Shown in pieces: positions 35,161 to 45,420 of a stretch of DNA of 53,911 nucleotides (the first letter of the stretch is position 1; each line of letters opens with the position of its first letter). The position numbers and the translations under genes were made by a program. Below the pieces are notes generated by a model that was not told the DNA's origin, searched no databases, and saw only the letters and a program-made list of their open reading frames with translations. The stretch comes from Granulosicoccus sp. GTDB lineage: Bacteria; Pseudomonadota; Gammaproteobacteria; Granulosicoccales; Granulosicoccaceae. Where the stretch lies: contig JALZUD010000015.1 of assembly GCA_023301725.1 (NCBI GenBank), positions 1 through 53,911 of the forward strand. The letters run 5' to 3'.

Positions 35161-35853
35161 TTATTGCTGTGTTTTGAATTCAGCAATACGCGTAAATGGC
35201 GTATCTCTGTCTGCTTGATAAAACACGGCAAGCCTGTCCAATTCAGGGGTGGCAGGCACCCGTGTTTTGAACAACTCCTCGAGCCACAGAGTATAGGGTG
35301 TATCAGTGGTGTCTTGAAGATTATCAGTTAGCGTCATATGGAATTGGAATTCGCTCATGACAAACGGGTAGCCGTATTTGACGAGATAGTGTTGCTGACT
35401 ATCACTAAGTTGCCCCGTTTGCCTTCTGGCAATATCTGCCGCACTCAGGGTTGCACGGTGAGATTCCAAACGTTCCACACAGTGACTTGCAAGCTGGCTA
35501 ACTGCCGTATTGACATCTGATTTAAGTGTCAGCGCCATAAACCCTGCAAGAGCTCTTGGATAGAGTGAGTGAAGCGATATTGATCGAGTGTTGCTCGCTA
35601 GCGCCTCTACGTCTTTCAGTAGCAGACTTTCACTAGAGCTCTGGTTTAATTCAAAGGGAGCCTTGAGAGTGGCGTGAAAACCGTAGTGCGCAGGCTTTGA
35701 CCTCAGCCTGCTTGCGACACGGTCATCAGGGTAGTCACCTTGTGAAGCGGCTGTTGCGTTGCCCGTAGCATCCCTGCCTAGTGCATATGCCCCAAAACTG
35801 GCGAGTTCAGATGCATCATCCGGAGAAAAATAAACCGCAAAACGGGCACTCAC
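35161..35853 (-). CDS. DUF1045 phosphonate-metabolism-associated protein
   Basis: This 230-residue protein starts at the GTG at 35853 (protein VSARFAVYFSPDDASELASF), 7 bp after the phnM stop codon. An in-frame ATG at 35913 would overlap phnM by 53 bp and adds residues unlike the family. Two His-centred blocks, KPAHYGFHATLKAPF (~56-70) and MSEFQFHMTLTDNLQ (~170-185), match the 2H phosphoesterase-like pattern known for DUF1045 proteins. This family is encoded beside C-P lyase genes and is often grouped with phnM. Its chemistry is unproven. Confidence 0.8.
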   Translation of the reverse strand: MSARFAVYFSPDDASELASFGAYALGRDATGNATAASQGDYPDDRVASRLRSKPAHYGFHATLKAPFELNQSSSESLLLKDVEALASNTRSISLHSLYPRALAGFMALTLKSDVNTAVSQLASHCVERLESHRATLSAADIARRQTGQLSDSQQHYLVKYGYPFVMSEFQFHMTLTDNLQDTTDTPYTLWLEELFKTRVPATPELDRLAVFYQADRDTPFTRIAEFKTQQ

Positions 35854-35860
35854 GCCACAC

Positions 35861-37006
35861 TCACGCCACACGCACTCCAGCACGCCAGACGCACTTAACA
35901 CAAGGCACGTCATCCTCGTACCTCACTAGCACCATATCAGCACGTAAACCCGTTGCCAGTGAGCCCCGATCGTCCATATTAATCGCGGCCGCCGGGTTTG
36001 CTGTAACCAGCGCAATAGCGGCAGGCAGACTCATCAGCTTCTGCTGTAAAGACAAAACAAATGGCGCGTGCAACAAACTAATAGGCACGTAGTCTGAAGA
36101 CAGCACATCTAGCATATTTAAAGCAGCTAACTCTCGTGCACCAACATTGCCAGAATGTGAATGTCCCCTCACCACATTGGGCGCACCCATCAACACCTTT
36201 TGCCCACCCTCGTGTGCAGCTTTTGCAGCTTCGACAGTAGTCGGAAATTCTGCGATGCAAACGCCAAGATCAACAGCATCTGCAACATGGTCAGCGGTGG
36301 CATCATCATGGCTCGCAAGAGCAATGTCACGTTGTCTACACATGCTTGCAATGGCTTTGCGGTGCTTATCAGAATAGATTTTTGAATTCTCTATACGCCG
36401 TTGGCTAAACGCTTTGTATGTGCTTTCGTCCATGCCATTTTTTTTGCGGTGATGATGTTCGAACACCGCAAAATCAGTGAACTGTCGTTGCCCGGGCGCA
36501 TGATCCATTAACGACATAATGATGATGTTGTCATGATCATGAAATTGAGCACAATCGTCGAGAACATTGGGCGACGATACTTCACAACGTAGATGTAAAA
36601 AATGCTCCGCTCGCAATCGATCTTGTTCAGAGGCTGTTTGAATATAGTTAGCTAACGACAACATTTCATCGGGTGCGTAGTCGTCAGTCTCGTCTGTACC
36701 CATGCGCAAGCAATCCAGTACGGTGGTGATACCCGCGGACGCTATCTGCGCATCATGCGCCTGTATGGCTGCAACAGGATTCCATCGGACGCCCGGCCGA
36801 GGTGAATAATGCCCTTCCAGGTGATCAGTGTGGATTTCAACCAACCCCGGGATCAGGTAATCACCGCGGCAATCGTAACCACTCGATGAGCTTCCTTCAT
36901 CGATGGACACGATTTTCCCATCCACCACTTCAATCGAACCAGACACCACTGCATCGGGAAGTACCAGCTGGGTGTTGTTAAGTTGGAAAGAATTTTCTTT
37001 ATTCAT
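35861..37006 (-). CDS. phnM: Alpha-D-ribose 1-methylphosphonate 5-triphosphate diphosphatase
   Basis: This 381-residue amidohydrolase-fold enzyme removes diphosphate from ribose-1-methylphosphonate 5-triphosphate in the C-P lyase pathway. It shows LIPGLVEIHTDHLEGHYSPR with metal-binding His and Asp, GITTVLDCLRMGTDETDDYA, IIIMSLMDHAPGQRQFTD and IALASHDDATADHVA. Length fits PhnM. No phnG-L or phosphonate transporter genes lie in the window. It opens a same-strand row phnM - DUF1045 - MetE-like, downstream of the alpha ribosomal operon and separated from it by a terminator. Confidence 0.88.
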   Translation of the reverse strand: MNKENSFQLNNTQLVLPDAVVSGSIEVVDGKIVSIDEGSSSSGYDCRGDYLIPGLVEIHTDHLEGHYSPRPGVRWNPVAAIQAHDAQIASAGITTVLDCLRMGTDETDDYAPDEMLSLANYIQTASEQDRLRAEHFLHLRCEVSSPNVLDDCAQFHDHDNIIIMSLMDHAPGQRQFTDFAVFEHHHRKKNGMDESTYKAFSQRRIENSKIYSDKHRKAIASMCRQRDIALASHDDATADHVADAVDLGVCIAEFPTTVEAAKAAHEGGQKVLMGAPNVVRGHSHSGNVGARELAALNMLDVLSSDYVPISLLHAPFVLSLQQKLMSLPAAIALVTANPAAAINMDDRGSLATGLRADMVLVRYEDDVPCVKCVWRAGVRVA

Positions 37007-37170
37007 GCCCTTCAGCGCGCTCTAACGACGACAGCCAAAGTCTGCGGCCAGAAGGTGGAACGCATGGTTGGCATCTCGTATATACGGGAAACTTGATCGT
37101 AAAGAACAGACGTACATGCACTTGCGACGCATAAGCCAAAGCTGTGACAATAGCTGGAGGCCAAACGCAG

Positions 37171-37205
37171 AAAAGGCTCGCACTTTGAGAAGTGGCGAGC
37201 CTTTT
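37171..37205 (-). terminator. Intrinsic terminator after rplQ
   Basis: AAAAGGCTCGCACTT (37171-37185) pairs with AAGTGGCGAGCCTTTT (37190-37205), with one bulged G and a 4-base loop. On the minus strand the stem ends in TTTT. It lies 46 bp past the rplQ stop and separates the ribosomal operon from phnM. Confidence 0.8.
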
Positions 37206-37251
37206 ATATCTTACACCTACCGCAGAAGCGGAGGCAAGACGTTACAAATCT

Positions 37252-37617
37252 TTAGACTTCGCTACGCTCCACGAACTCAATGATTGCCATAGGTGCGTTG
37301 TCGCCAGGGCGCATTCCGCACTTCAGAATCCGTGTGTAGCCACCTGGACGCTTACTGAAACGTGGGCCAAGCACAGAAAACAATTTACCAACCGCTGATT
37401 TGTCGCGGATACGATCAAAGGCTTGTCTGCGCATAGCAACACTGTCTTCCTTTGCGCTGGTGATCATTGGCTCAATGACTCGCCTCAGTTCCTTAGCTTT
37501 AGGCAAAGTCGTCTTGATTGACTCATGCTCTACCAGAGAGGCTGCCATGTTGCGGAACATAGCCTTACGGTGGCTGGAATTACGGTTGAGCTGACGCCCA
37601 CTCTTACGATGTCTCAT
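37252..37617 (-). CDS. rplQ: 50S ribosomal protein L17
   Basis: This 121-residue protein starts [20 protein letters not shown], the invariant L17 N-terminus. It sits in the 50S subunit at the exit-tunnel side. It is the last gene of the alpha operon, 16 bp after rpoA, and is followed by an intrinsic terminator. Confidence 0.98.
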   Translation of the reverse strand: MRHRKSGRQLNRNSSHRKAMFRNMAASLVEHESIKTTLPKAKELRRVIEPMITSAKEDSVAMRRQAFDRIRDKSAVGKLFSVLGPRFSKRPGGYTRILKCGMRPGDNAPMAIIEFVERSEV

Positions 37618-37633
37618 GTTGTTCTCTTAATTC

Positions 37634-38635
37634 TTACTTGGCCAGCTCGCGCTGCTTTTGCAACTCGGCTGGGGGCCAGTTTTCCAGACGCATGCCTAAC
37701 GACAATGCTTGCTGTGCAAGTACGTCCTTAATTTCAGTAAGCGACTTTTTGCCCAGATTCGGGGTTTTCAGTAATTCTACCTCGGTACGCTGTATAAGGT
37801 CACCAATGTAGTAGATATTTTCCGCTTTGAGACAGTTAGCCGAACGAACTGTCAGCTCAAGATCATCAACAGGACGTAACAAGATCGGATCAATATCTGA
37901 CGTTTGTTCTTCTTCTGGCGTTGCTGTCTCAGCTTTCAGGTCAACAAATACTGACAATTGCTCTTGCAATATAGTAGCCGCCTTGCGAATAGCTTCCTCA
38001 GGATCAATTGTACCGTTCGTCTCGAGGTCAACGATCAGCTTGTCAAGGTCTGTTCGCTGTTCAACCCGAGCGCTTTCAACGTTGTACGCCACACGATGTA
38101 CTGGGCTGAAAGAAGAATCGATCTGCAGAGTGCCAATGGGACGACTCTCACCTTCCTCAAGTGTTCGGTGAGACGCAGGTTCGTACCCACGCCCCAAGCG
38201 CGCCCGCAATGTCATATTCAGATTCATATCGCCAGTTAGGTGACAGATAACGTGATCTGGGTTGATTATTTCTATGTCGTGATCCAAAGTGATGTCTGCA
38301 GCAGTTACAACACACGGACCCTGCTTGACAAGTTTCAACGTAGCCTCATCTTTCGCATGCATAACAATGGATACACCCTTGAGATTAAGAAGAATATCAA
38401 GAACATCTTCCTGCACACCCTCCATCGTGGTGTACTCGTGCAATACCCCCTCAATCTCTGCCTCGTAAAATGCAGCACCCGACATAGATGACAACAGAAT
38501 ACGCCGCAGGGCATTTCCGAGAGTATGACCAAAACCCCGCTCTAGAGGTTCTAGAGTGACCTTCGCGTGATTGACGTTATCGGCTGATACGTCAACAATA
38601 CGCGGCTTTAAAAATTCAGTTTGCATGGCATTCAA
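37634..38635 (-). CDS. rpoA: RNA polymerase alpha subunit
   Basis: This 333-residue protein has an N-terminal dimerisation and assembly domain ([20 protein letters not shown], ~26-45). The C-terminal domain (~245-333: [20 protein letters not shown] and [14 protein letters not shown]) binds UP-element DNA and activators. It is separated from rpsD by 129 bp containing two hairpins, a wider gap than usual in this operon. Its expression relative to the ribosomal genes may therefore be tuned there. Confidence 0.98.
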   Translation of the reverse strand: MNAMQTEFLKPRIVDVSADNVNHAKVTLEPLERGFGHTLGNALRRILLSSMSGAAFYEAEIEGVLHEYTTMEGVQEDVLDILLNLKGVSIVMHAKDEATLKLVKQGPCVVTAADITLDHDIEIINPDHVICHLTGDMNLNMTLRARLGRGYEPASHRTLEEGESRPIGTLQIDSSFSPVHRVAYNVESARVEQRTDLDKLIVDLETNGTIDPEEAIRKAATILQEQLSVFVDLKAETATPEEEQTSDIDPILLRPVDDLELTVRSANCLKAENIYYIGDLIQRTEVELLKTPNLGKKSLTEIKDVLAQQALSLGMRLENWPPAELQKQRELAK

Positions 38636-38711
38636 CGTGGTTCAACCCCTTAAACATTAGCAGAGTGGCAAAACGCCACCCTGCACTCAAGCAATATCGT
38701 GAAAGTAAGCG

Positions 38712-38764
38712 CGCAAGCCTTGGAAACACACAGAGGCTTGCGACAGTAGGCTTAGAACAGCCTA
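38712..38764 (-). promoter_or_regulatory. Two consecutive hairpins between rpsD and rpoA
   Basis: In transcript order, a perfect 6-bp stem (TAGGCT / AGCCTA, 38747-38764) starts at the base next to the rpsD stop codon. A perfect 9-bp stem follows (CGCAAGCCT at 38712-38720 with AGGCTTGCG at 38734-38742, 13-base loop). No strong T-run follows. They could be a leaky terminator, an RNase processing site or part of translational control of the alpha operon. Confidence 0.5.
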
Positions 38765-39385
38765 TTACTTTGAATAAAGCTCCACTACCAGAGATTCGTT
38801 TATCTCTGCTGGCAGATCAGCACGATCAGGAACACTCTTGAACATGCCTTCAAATTTCTTGGAATCGACTTCAAGCCAGCCCGGTAACCCGCGCTGTGTG
38901 GCCAATTCAAGAGCATCAGCGATACGCGCCTGCTTGCGAGCTTTCTCACGAACAGTAACCACCTGATTTGGCTGCACCTGATAAGACGCAATATTTACCA
39001 GCTTGCCATCAACCATAATTGACTTGTGCGAAACCAACTGACGTGCTTCAGCCCGTGTTGAACCAAAACCCATCCTGTAGACAACGTTGTCTAACCGCTG
39101 CTCCAGCAGTGAAAGCAGATTCTCACCAGTGGAACCCTTACGCGCAGCGGCGGCTTTATAGTAATTCCTGAACTGCTTTTCGAGAACACCATACATTCGG
39201 CGTAGCTTTTGCTTCTCTCTTAACTGAATCGCGTAGTCAGAAGGACGACCACGCTTAGCACCTTGAACACCAGGAGGAGTTTCAAGATTACATTTGCTTT
39301 CGAGTGGACGAATGCCTGATTTAAGATAGAGATCGGTGCCTTCGCGACGACTCAGTTTACAAGTTGGACCAGTATATCTAGCCAT
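38765..39385 (-). CDS. rpsD: 30S ribosomal protein S4
   Basis: This 206-residue protein starts [16 protein letters not shown] and contains the S4 RNA-binding domain ([20 protein letters not shown], ~95-155). It is a primary 16S rRNA binder, and in E. coli it also represses its own operon by binding the rpsM leader. It lies 49 bp after rpsK. The gene is complete and of normal length. Confidence 0.98.
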   Translation of the reverse strand: MARYTGPTCKLSRREGTDLYLKSGIRPLESKCNLETPPGVQGAKRGRPSDYAIQLREKQKLRRMYGVLEKQFRNYYKAAAARKGSTGENLLSLLEQRLDNVVYRMGFGSTRAEARQLVSHKSIMVDGKLVNIASYQVQPNQVVTVREKARKQARIADALELATQRGLPGWLEVDSKKFEGMFKSVPDRADLPAEINESLVVELYSK

Positions 39386-39434
39386 GAGTCACGCTCCTGC
39401 TATCTGTAGTTTCGATTGTCATCATGAGAATTCC

Positions 39435-39815
39435 TTAAACGCGACGCTTTTTGGGCGGACGGCAACCGTTATGAGGGATTGGAGTGACGTCAAGGATACT
39501 GCTGATTTTGAAACCAACGTTGTTCAAGGAACGAACAGCAGAGTCACGCCCTGGTCCTGGTCCCTTGACATGTACATCGATATTTTTCAGACCATATTCT
39601 TTGGCAGCTTCGCCAGCCCGCTCTGCAGCAACCTGTGCCGCGAACGGTGTACTCTTACGAGAACCGCGAAAACCTGAACCACCAGCGGTGGCCCAAGACA
39701 GAGCGTTACCCTGTCTGTCTGTGATCATAACAATCGTGTTATTGAACGACGCATGAATATGCGCAATACCGTCAGTGACGGTGCGTCGAACTTTCTTCTT
39801 GGTACTAGCTGCCAT
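39435..39815 (-). CDS. rpsK: 30S ribosomal protein S11
   Basis: This 126-residue protein has the family blocks [20 protein letters not shown] and [15 protein letters not shown], and ends [13 protein letters not shown], the S11 C-terminus. It sits in the 30S platform near the mRNA exit. It lies 11 bp after rpsM in the alpha operon. Normal length. Confidence 0.98.
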   Translation of the reverse strand: MAASTKKKVRRTVTDGIAHIHASFNNTIVMITDRQGNALSWATAGGSGFRGSRKSTPFAAQVAAERAGEAAKEYGLKNIDVHVKGPGPGRDSAVRSLNNVGFKISSILDVTPIPHNGCRPPKKRRV

Positions 39816-39826
39816 AATAATCTCTA

Positions 39827-40183
39827 TTAACGCTTGAGCGGTCTACGCGGACCTTTGCGCGTGCGCGCATTAGTCTTCGTACGTTGACCGCGAAGGGGTA
39901 AGCCCCGACGATGGCGAATTCCACGATAACAACCGAGGTCCATCAGACGCTTTATATTCATCGAAACATCGCGACGTAAGTCGCCTTCGACGGTAAATTT
40001 TCCTACTTCCGTACGCAAATTCTCAATCTCAACTTCAGAGAGATCTCGAACTTTAGTCTCAGCTGCCACCTTGGCTGCATCACAAATCTGATACGCCCTG
40101 GTACGGCCAATACCGTATATTGATGTTAACGCGATCCAGGTATGCTTCTGGACCGGAATGTTAATGCCGGCAATACGTGCCAT
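39827..40183 (-). CDS. rpsM: 30S ribosomal protein S13
   Basis: This 118-residue protein starts [20 protein letters not shown] and ends in the basic [20 protein letters not shown] tail that reaches the P-site tRNA. It is the first gene of the alpha block, 26 bp after rpmJ, and sits in the 30S head at the intersubunit bridge. Confidence 0.98.
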   Translation of the reverse strand: MARIAGINIPVQKHTWIALTSIYGIGRTRAYQICDAAKVAAETKVRDLSEVEIENLRTEVGKFTVEGDLRRDVSMNIKRLMDLGCYRGIRHRRGLPLRGQRTKTNARTRKGPRRPLKR

Positions 40184-40209
40184 GCTTTTCTCCGCCTATT
40201 ATCTTTTGA

Positions 40210-40323
40210 CTAGCCCTGACGCTGCTTGTGTCGGGTGTCGGTACAAATGACGCGAATAACGCCCTTGCGACGAACAACCTTGCAGTTGCGACAGATCTTT
40301 TTAACTGATGCTCTAACTTTCAT
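40210..40323 (-). CDS. rpmJ: 50S ribosomal protein L36 (zinc-binding form)
   Basis: A 37-codon gene runs from ATG at 40321-40323 to TAG at 40210-40212. It reads [20 protein letters not shown] and ends with a [10 protein letters not shown] tail. The zinc ligands Cys11, Cys14, Cys27 and His32 are all present, so this is the Zn-dependent (C+) form. It sits between secY (74 bp) and rpsM (26 bp), its standard place at the end of the spc block. Confidence 0.97.
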   Translation of the reverse strand: MKVRASVKKICRNCKVVRRKGVIRVICTDTRHKQRQG

Positions 40324-40397
40324 AACTTCTCTCCTGGTAAGACGGCTTTTAGTGATTCAGGCTACTTGCAGACCAATCTTTTATAGACCAACCTGCG

Positions 40398-41738
40398 TTA
40401 ACGAGAACCGCTGGGAGCCCCCTTGGGACCTTGCTTCTTCATCAAACCTTCGTACTGATGACTCATCATGTGTGCCTGAGCCTGTCCAACGAAATCCATG
40501 ACTACCACTACAATGATTAGCAGCGAAGTGCCTCCAAAGTAGAAAGGAACGTTCCATAACAAAATGAGGAACTCTGGCAACAAACAAACTAATGTGATGT
40601 AAAACGCGCCATACATAGTGAGCCTGGTAAGAACCGAATCAATGTAACGTGCGGTTTTTTCACCGGGTCGGATACCAGGGATAAAAGCCCCTGATTTTTT
40701 TAGGTTGTCTGCCGTCTCTTTTGCGTTAAACACAAGCGCTGTGTAGAAGAAACAAAAGAAAATAATGGCAGAGGCGTAAAGCAAAATATAAACGGGCTGA
40801 CCTGGCTGAAGAGTAGATACGATGGTATTCAACCAGGTATTCGTATTGCTTGTCGCAATATCGCCGAGTGTCGCCGGAAACAAGATGATACTAGACGCAA
40901 AAATTGGAGGTATAACGCCAGCCATATTTAGTTTGAGAGGCAAATGACTGGTTTGAGCCGCGTACATTTTCTTTCCACGCTGCTGCTTTGCATAGTTTAC
41001 TGTAATTCGCCGTTGCCCGCGCTCAACAAAAACAACAAATGCTGTGACGGCCAAAACCATTGCGAACAGAAGAATAACAACAAGAAAGCTCAGCTCGCCG
41101 GTCCTAGCCAGTGTTAACGTCCCACCGATAGCCGCAGGCAATCCTGCAACAATGCCCGTAAAGATAAGAATGGAAATACCGTTACCGATACCTCTTTCTG
41201 TGATCTGCTCTCCAAGCCACATCAGGAACATGGTTCCCGTGACCAAAGTGACAGCCGCCGTCAGCACGAACCCGGGGCCCGTCAAGAAAACAACGCTTTG
41301 TCCGCTCGCACCCTGATTCTGCAAAGCAATGGCGATACCGATGGCCTGAATAGAAGCTAAAACGAGTGTTCCGTACCGAGTGTATTTTGTTATGACCCTA
41401 CGACCGCTTTCGCCTTCCTTTCGCAACTGCTCAAACTGAGGTATTACGTGGGTCATCAACTGCATGATGATTGATGCCGAAATGTAGGGCATGACGCCCA
41501 AAGCGAACAAAGACATCCTAGACAGCGCACCGCCGCCGAACATGTTTAGCATTCCCAAAATGCCACTGCTTTGTTGCGCGAACAGATCTGCCATGACCCT
41601 AGGGTCTACGCCAGGGATAGTGATGTGGGAGCCGATGCGAAACACGATCATGGCAAACAGAACAAACAACAGGCGAGACTGTAGCTCAGAAGAGCCTCCG
41701 ATACCTCCCAATGCAGGCTTGTTCTTATTTGCAACCAT
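40398..41738 (-). CDS. secY: Protein translocase channel subunit SecY
   Basis: This 446-residue inner-membrane protein has ten hydrophobic segments. It shows [18 protein letters not shown] after TM1, [20 protein letters not shown] in TM2 and the cytoplasmic loop [13 protein letters not shown] that contacts SecA and the ribosome. It forms the lateral-gated pore with SecE. It lies in the spc operon, 64 bp after rplO. Complete and of normal length. Confidence 0.98.
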   Translation of the reverse strand: MVANKNKPALGGIGGSSELQSRLLFVLFAMIVFRIGSHITIPGVDPRVMADLFAQQSSGILGMLNMFGGGALSRMSLFALGVMPYISASIIMQLMTHVIPQFEQLRKEGESGRRVITKYTRYGTLVLASIQAIGIAIALQNQGASGQSVVFLTGPGFVLTAAVTLVTGTMFLMWLGEQITERGIGNGISILIFTGIVAGLPAAIGGTLTLARTGELSFLVVILLFAMVLAVTAFVVFVERGQRRITVNYAKQQRGKKMYAAQTSHLPLKLNMAGVIPPIFASSIILFPATLGDIATSNTNTWLNTIVSTLQPGQPVYILLYASAIIFFCFFYTALVFNAKETADNLKKSGAFIPGIRPGEKTARYIDSVLTRLTMYGAFYITLVCLLPEFLILLWNVPFYFGGTSLLIIVVVVMDFVGQAQAHMMSHQYEGLMKKQGPKGAPSGSR

Positions 41739-41802
41739 AATTCAATTAATACCGTTTAAACGTGCACACAAGAGTGCGTGTGCAGCGACAATGACCTTCA
41801 CG

Positions 41803-42261
41803 TTATGCAGAAGCTGCAGCAGTCTTGAGTTCAGCAACAGAACCACCTGCCGCTTCGATAGCCGCTTTGGCGCCCTTGGTGACTCGGCAACCTGTAACGC
41901 TAATAGACTTTTTTACCTCGCCAGACAGAATTATTTTGACTGTGTTGGTTTGTAAAGGAACAATCCCAGCAGCAATCAAAGCGGCGGGGTTGACTACTCC
42001 ACCCTCAACCAACTCCAGCTCGTGTAAACGCACCTCTGCATAATGGCGAGCCATACGAGAGGTGAAACCGAACTTAGGCAAACGACGCTGGATAGGCATC
42101 TGACCACCTTCAAATCCAACCTTGTGCCATCCACCCGAACGAGATTTCTGTCCCTTGTGGCCACGACCACATGTCTTACCACTACCGGAACCAATGCCCC
42201 GACCTACGCGATTTGCCACTTTACGGCTACCAGCTGCAGGTTTTAAATTATTCAAACTCAT
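41803..42261 (-). CDS. rplO: 50S ribosomal protein L15
   Basis: The ATG at 42261 starts [20 protein letters not shown], the normal L15 N-terminus, giving 152 residues; a longer frame to 42300 adds non-conserved residues. The Gly/Arg-rich region [20 protein letters not shown] penetrates 23S rRNA. The gap to rpmD upstream is 149 bp instead of the usual few bases. Confidence 0.97.
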   Translation of the reverse strand: MSLNNLKPAAGSRKVANRVGRGIGSGSGKTCGRGHKGQKSRSGGWHKVGFEGGQMPIQRRLPKFGFTSRMARHYAEVRLHELELVEGGVVNPAALIAAGIVPLQTNTVKIILSGEVKKSISVTGCRVTKGAKAAIEAAGGSVAELKTAAASA

Positions 42262-42410
42262 TTTGTTTAGCTCTTCGATCAAACAATCGCTGTGGTCCAA
42301 TGACCAGCATCCTGCGCAAGCACAAGATGATGTATTTTTTAGTACTTACGGATACTTACCAACTAGCGCTGGCCAACCGATAGATCCTCATTACTTGCAA
42401 AAATTGACGA

Positions 42411-42602
42411 CTAAGACTCGTCAACTTTCAGCATGTAGTAAGCCTTGTTTATCATGCCCCGATTTTCTGGAGTATCGATGACTTCTACGGTTTGATGCAT
42501 TCTACGCAAACCAAGACCACGAACACTAGCTTGGTGGTTCTTTAGCCGACCGTTCATGCTTTTGACCAAAGTAACTTTAACTGTTTTAGCGCTCACAATC
42601 AT
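42411..42602 (-). CDS. rpmD: 50S ribosomal protein L30
   Basis: This 63-residue protein has the L30 core [20 protein letters not shown] and [20 protein letters not shown]. Its ATG overlaps the rpsE stop by four bases (ATGA), so translation is probably coupled. An unusually long 149-bp gap follows before rplO. Confidence 0.97.
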   Translation of the reverse strand: MIVSAKTVKVTLVKSMNGRLKNHQASVRGLGLRRMHQTVEVIDTPENRGMINKAYYMLKVDES

Positions 42603-43108
42603 TCACCCTTGATTTCAGCAATTGATTTTCCGCGCTTGGCAGCTACCGACTCAGGGCTTTGCATAGTTGACAAGCCGTTAATCGTAGCACGCACGACATT
42701 GATCGGGTTATTGGTGCCTATGATCTTAGCCAACACGTTCCTCACACCAACCGCCTCAAACACCGCTCGCATCGCACCACCGGCAATGATACCAGTACCT
42801 TCAGAAGCTGGCTGCATGTATACGCGAGCAGCACCATGTCGCCCTTTCAGAGCGTATTGGAGTGTTCCGTCATTCAAAGAGACAGTCTTCATGTCTCTTC
42901 TCGCTTTTTCCATTGCTTTTTGAATCGCCAACGGAACTTCACGAGCCTTCCCGTAGCCTAGCCCAACACGCCCGTTGCCATCGCCCACGACCGTGAGTGC
43001 AGTGAAACCAAACTGGCGTCCACCTTTAACAACTTTTGCAACGCGGTTGATGGTGACTAGCTTTTCAATGTAGCCGTCACTGCTTTGATTGTAATCGTTC
43101 TGTGCCAT
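42599..43108 (-). CDS. rpsE: 30S ribosomal protein S5
   Basis: This 169-residue protein has the N-terminal double-stranded-RNA-binding fold ([20 protein letters not shown]) and the loop [20 protein letters not shown], followed by a [19 protein letters not shown] block. It helps maintain decoding fidelity in the 30S body. It overlaps rpmD by four bases and follows rplR by 42 bp. Confidence 0.98.
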   Translation of the reverse strand: MAQNDYNQSSDGYIEKLVTINRVAKVVKGGRQFGFTALTVVGDGNGRVGLGYGKAREVPLAIQKAMEKARRDMKTVSLNDGTLQYALKGRHGAARVYMQPASEGTGIIAGGAMRAVFEAVGVRNVLAKIIGTNNPINVVRATINGLSTMQSPESVAAKRGKSIAEIKGE

Positions 43109-43150
43109 ACGAAATTATCCGAGCCTTTGGGTTGAAGCCGTCAGGCTGTC

Positions 43151-43504
43151 TTAGAATTTCAGACCGTTTTCACGGGCCGCATCAGCCAGCGCTTTTACGC
43201 GGCCGTGATATTTGAATCCAGCGCGATCAAAAGCAACCTGGCTTATACCAGCCGCAACCGCTTTCTCTGCAATGCTTTTACCTACCGAAGTAGCCGCATC
43301 AACATTTCCGCCATTTTTTACATCGGAGCGCAAATCTTTACCTACAGTAGACGCAGCCGCTAAAACCCTACCGCCGTCAGCATCGATGACCTGAGCATAG
43401 ATATGCCGAGGCGTACGATGAACAGTCAGACGAGGCACTGCGAGCTCACGGATCTTGGCACGCGTACGCTTTGCCCGACGTAATCTGTTTGTTTTCTTAT
43501 CCAT
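43151..43504 (-). CDS. rplR: 50S ribosomal protein L18
   Basis: This 117-residue protein has a basic N-terminus ([20 protein letters not shown]), then [20 protein letters not shown], and ends [20 protein letters not shown]. It binds 5S rRNA in the central protuberance. It lies 11 bp after rplF in the spc operon. Confidence 0.98.
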   Translation of the reverse strand: MDKKTNRLRRAKRTRAKIRELAVPRLTVHRTPRHIYAQVIDADGGRVLAAASTVGKDLRSDVKNGGNVDAATSVGKSIAEKAVAAGISQVAFDRAGFKYHGRVKALADAARENGLKF

Positions 43505-43515
43505 AGTTCGCTGCT

Positions 43516-44049
43516 CTACTTCTTCTTGGCTTCTTTCATAGCGACATACTCGCCCACGTACCGTACACCCTTGCCTTTATAGGGTTCCGGCGGACGGTAG
43601 CCACGAATATCAGCCGCTACCTGACCAACGACCTGCTTGTTTGTACCACTAACAATGACTTCAGTTTGCGAAGGTGTCTCGACCTTAATGCCATCCGGAA
43701 TCTTGTGAACAACAGGATGTGAAAAACCCAGAGTCAGATTCAAGTTACTACCCTGTGCCTGCGCTCTGTAACCTACACCTCGAAGTTCGAGTTTCTTTTC
43801 GAACCCCGTGCTAACTCCTAGGATCAAATTGTTTAATAGTGAGCGCATAGTACCAGCCATAGCGATCGTCTTCTGATCAACTTTGACGGTAGATACACCC
43901 AAAACAGCGCCATCAAGTACGGCTTGCACACTGTCGTGTACTTCAACCGTCTCTTTGCCCTTTGGTCCTTTGGCACTCACTGACTGCCCATTTACTGTGA
44001 CCTCTACGCCCTTTGGCACATCGATCGGTTGTTTCGCTACGCGTGACAT
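43516..44049 (-). CDS. rplF: 50S ribosomal protein L6
   Basis: The ATG at 44049 has GAGGA seven bases upstream and begins [20 protein letters not shown], giving 177 residues; the frame extends upstream without a better start. The C-terminal block [17 protein letters not shown] closes the second L6 domain near the factor-binding site. The gap to rpsH upstream is 103 bp. Confidence 0.98.
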   Translation of the reverse strand: MSRVAKQPIDVPKGVEVTVNGQSVSAKGPKGKETVEVHDSVQAVLDGAVLGVSTVKVDQKTIAMAGTMRSLLNNLILGVSTGFEKKLELRGVGYRAQAQGSNLNLTLGFSHPVVHKIPDGIKVETPSQTEVIVSGTNKQVVGQVAADIRGYRPPEPYKGKGVRYVGEYVAMKEAKKK

Positions 44050-44152
44050 TCTAAATTCCTCGAATACGGTTTGCTGAAGAAAGCTGGCGTCTAGCAACAG
44101 TGATTTGTCTGATTGACATACTGCTGCCGACTATCGGCTGACTAACGGAGGC

Positions 44153-44548
44153 TTAACTGACGGTGCAGATAATCTCGCCACCGTAGCCCTTAGCACTCGC
44201 TTCTTTACCAGTCATGACACCGTGAGACGTCGAGACAACAGCGATTCCCAAACCACCCATTACAGTAGGAACTGAACCTGCGGAGCAGTAGCTACGCAAG
44301 CCCGGTCGGCTTATGCGCTTGATCTTGTCAATGACAGGCTTGCCATCGAAGTACCTTAGATTGACCGAAAGCGTTGGCTTTCCAGCCTCATCTGCAGTGC
44401 TGAAACTGCCGATGTATCCTTCACTCTCTAAAACCTTGGCAATACTGCTTTTGAGCTTTGCCGCAGGCATGGATACCGATACCTTTCTGGCTTGTTGTCC
44501 GTTACGAATACGGGTCAACATGTCAGCTATGGGGTCAGACATACTCAT
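44153..44548 (-). CDS. rpsH: 30S ribosomal protein S8
   Basis: This 131-residue protein starts [20 protein letters not shown], with GGAG seven bases before the ATG at 44548. The C-terminal block [20 protein letters not shown] is the rRNA-binding signature. S8 is a primary 16S binder and in E. coli the repressor of the spc operon at the rplE region. It lies 10 bp after rpsN. Confidence 0.98.
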   Translation of the reverse strand: MSMSDPIADMLTRIRNGQQARKVSVSMPAAKLKSSIAKVLESEGYIGSFSTADEAGKPTLSVNLRYFDGKPVIDKIKRISRPGLRSYCSAGSVPTVMGGLGIAVVSTSHGVMTGKEASAKGYGGEIICTVS

Positions 44549-44558
44549 GATATTTCTC

Positions 44559-44864
44559 CTACCAACTCGCCTTAACTAAGCCAGGAACGTCACCACGCAT
44601 GGCGGCTTCCCTGAGTTTGTTACGACTTAAACCAAATTTACGGTAATAGCCGTGAGGCCTACCAGTGATGCGGCAACGGTTACGTTGCCTAGCAGGAGAT
44701 GAGTCACGTGGCAGCTTCTGCAGCGTGTTCATAGCTTCCATTTTTTCGTCGAAGGTGCTTTCCTCAGACAAAATTGTTTTCTTCAATACTGCACGCTTGT
44801 CAGCATGACGCGCGACCAGCTTAGTTCGCTTGCTCTCGCGAGCAATCATTGATTTCTTAGCCAT
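44559..44864 (-). CDS. rpsN: 30S ribosomal protein S14 (zinc-free long form)
   Basis: This 101-residue protein has [20 protein letters not shown] and the C-terminus [22 protein letters not shown] pattern (here [18 protein letters not shown]). The length and the lack of two CxxC motifs mark the zinc-independent form. It lies 11 bp after rplE. It assembles late into the 30S head. Confidence 0.98.
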   Translation of the reverse strand: MAKKSMIARESKRTKLVARHADKRAVLKKTILSEESTFDEKMEAMNTLQKLPRDSSPARQRNRCRITGRPHGYYRKFGLSRNKLREAAMRGDVPGLVKASW

Positions 44865-44875
44865 GTGCGCGAGGC

Positions 44876-45415
44876 CTATGTTCGGAAAGGAAAGTTGAAC
44901 TTCTTCAGAAGCGACAAAGCCTCTGCATCAGTCCTTGCATTAGTAGTGATGGTGATATCCATCCCTCTAACCGCATCGATTTTGTCATACTCGATTTCGG
45001 GAAAGATAATCTGCTCTTTCACGCCCATGCTGTAGTTACCACGACCATCAAACGACTTGGGGTTGATTCCACGAAAGTCACGTATTCTCGGGATAGAAAC
45101 AGCAACCAACCGGTCGAGAAATTCGTACATACGATCGCGTCGAAGGGTGACCTTCGCGCCAATCGGATATCCATCACGAATTTTGAAACCAGCAATTGAC
45201 TTGCGAGCGACAGTAACCACTGGCTTTTGGCCAGCAATCGATGTCATATCGCGAACTGCGTGCTCGAGAACCTTCTTATCACCAAGAGCCTCTCCGAGAC
45301 CCATGTTGATAGTGATCTTCTGGATACGTGGTACCTGCATCACGCTCTGGTACTTATGCTCCTCCATCATCTGGGGAACTATCTTGTCGCGATATTCTGC
45401 TATGAGCCTTGCCAT
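44876..45415 (-). CDS. rplE: 50S ribosomal protein L5
   Basis: This 179-residue protein has [20 protein letters not shown] near the start, then [20 protein letters not shown] and a closing [13 protein letters not shown]. It binds 5S rRNA and contacts the P-site tRNA and S13 across the subunit interface. It lies 5 bp after rplX. Confidence 0.98.
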   Translation of the reverse strand: MARLIAEYRDKIVPQMMEEHKYQSVMQVPRIQKITINMGLGEALGDKKVLEHAVRDMTSIAGQKPVVTVARKSIAGFKIRDGYPIGAKVTLRRDRMYEFLDRLVAVSIPRIRDFRGINPKSFDGRGNYSMGVKEQIIFPEIEYDKIDAVRGMDITITTNARTDAEALSLLKKFNFPFRT

Positions 45416-45420
45416 GGTAC

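Noticed and set aside
35841-35880. Short tandem repeat (cacgccacact-like) at the phnM/DUF1045 junction
   Set aside because: Only about two 11-base units inside or next to coding sequence; too little to call a feature.
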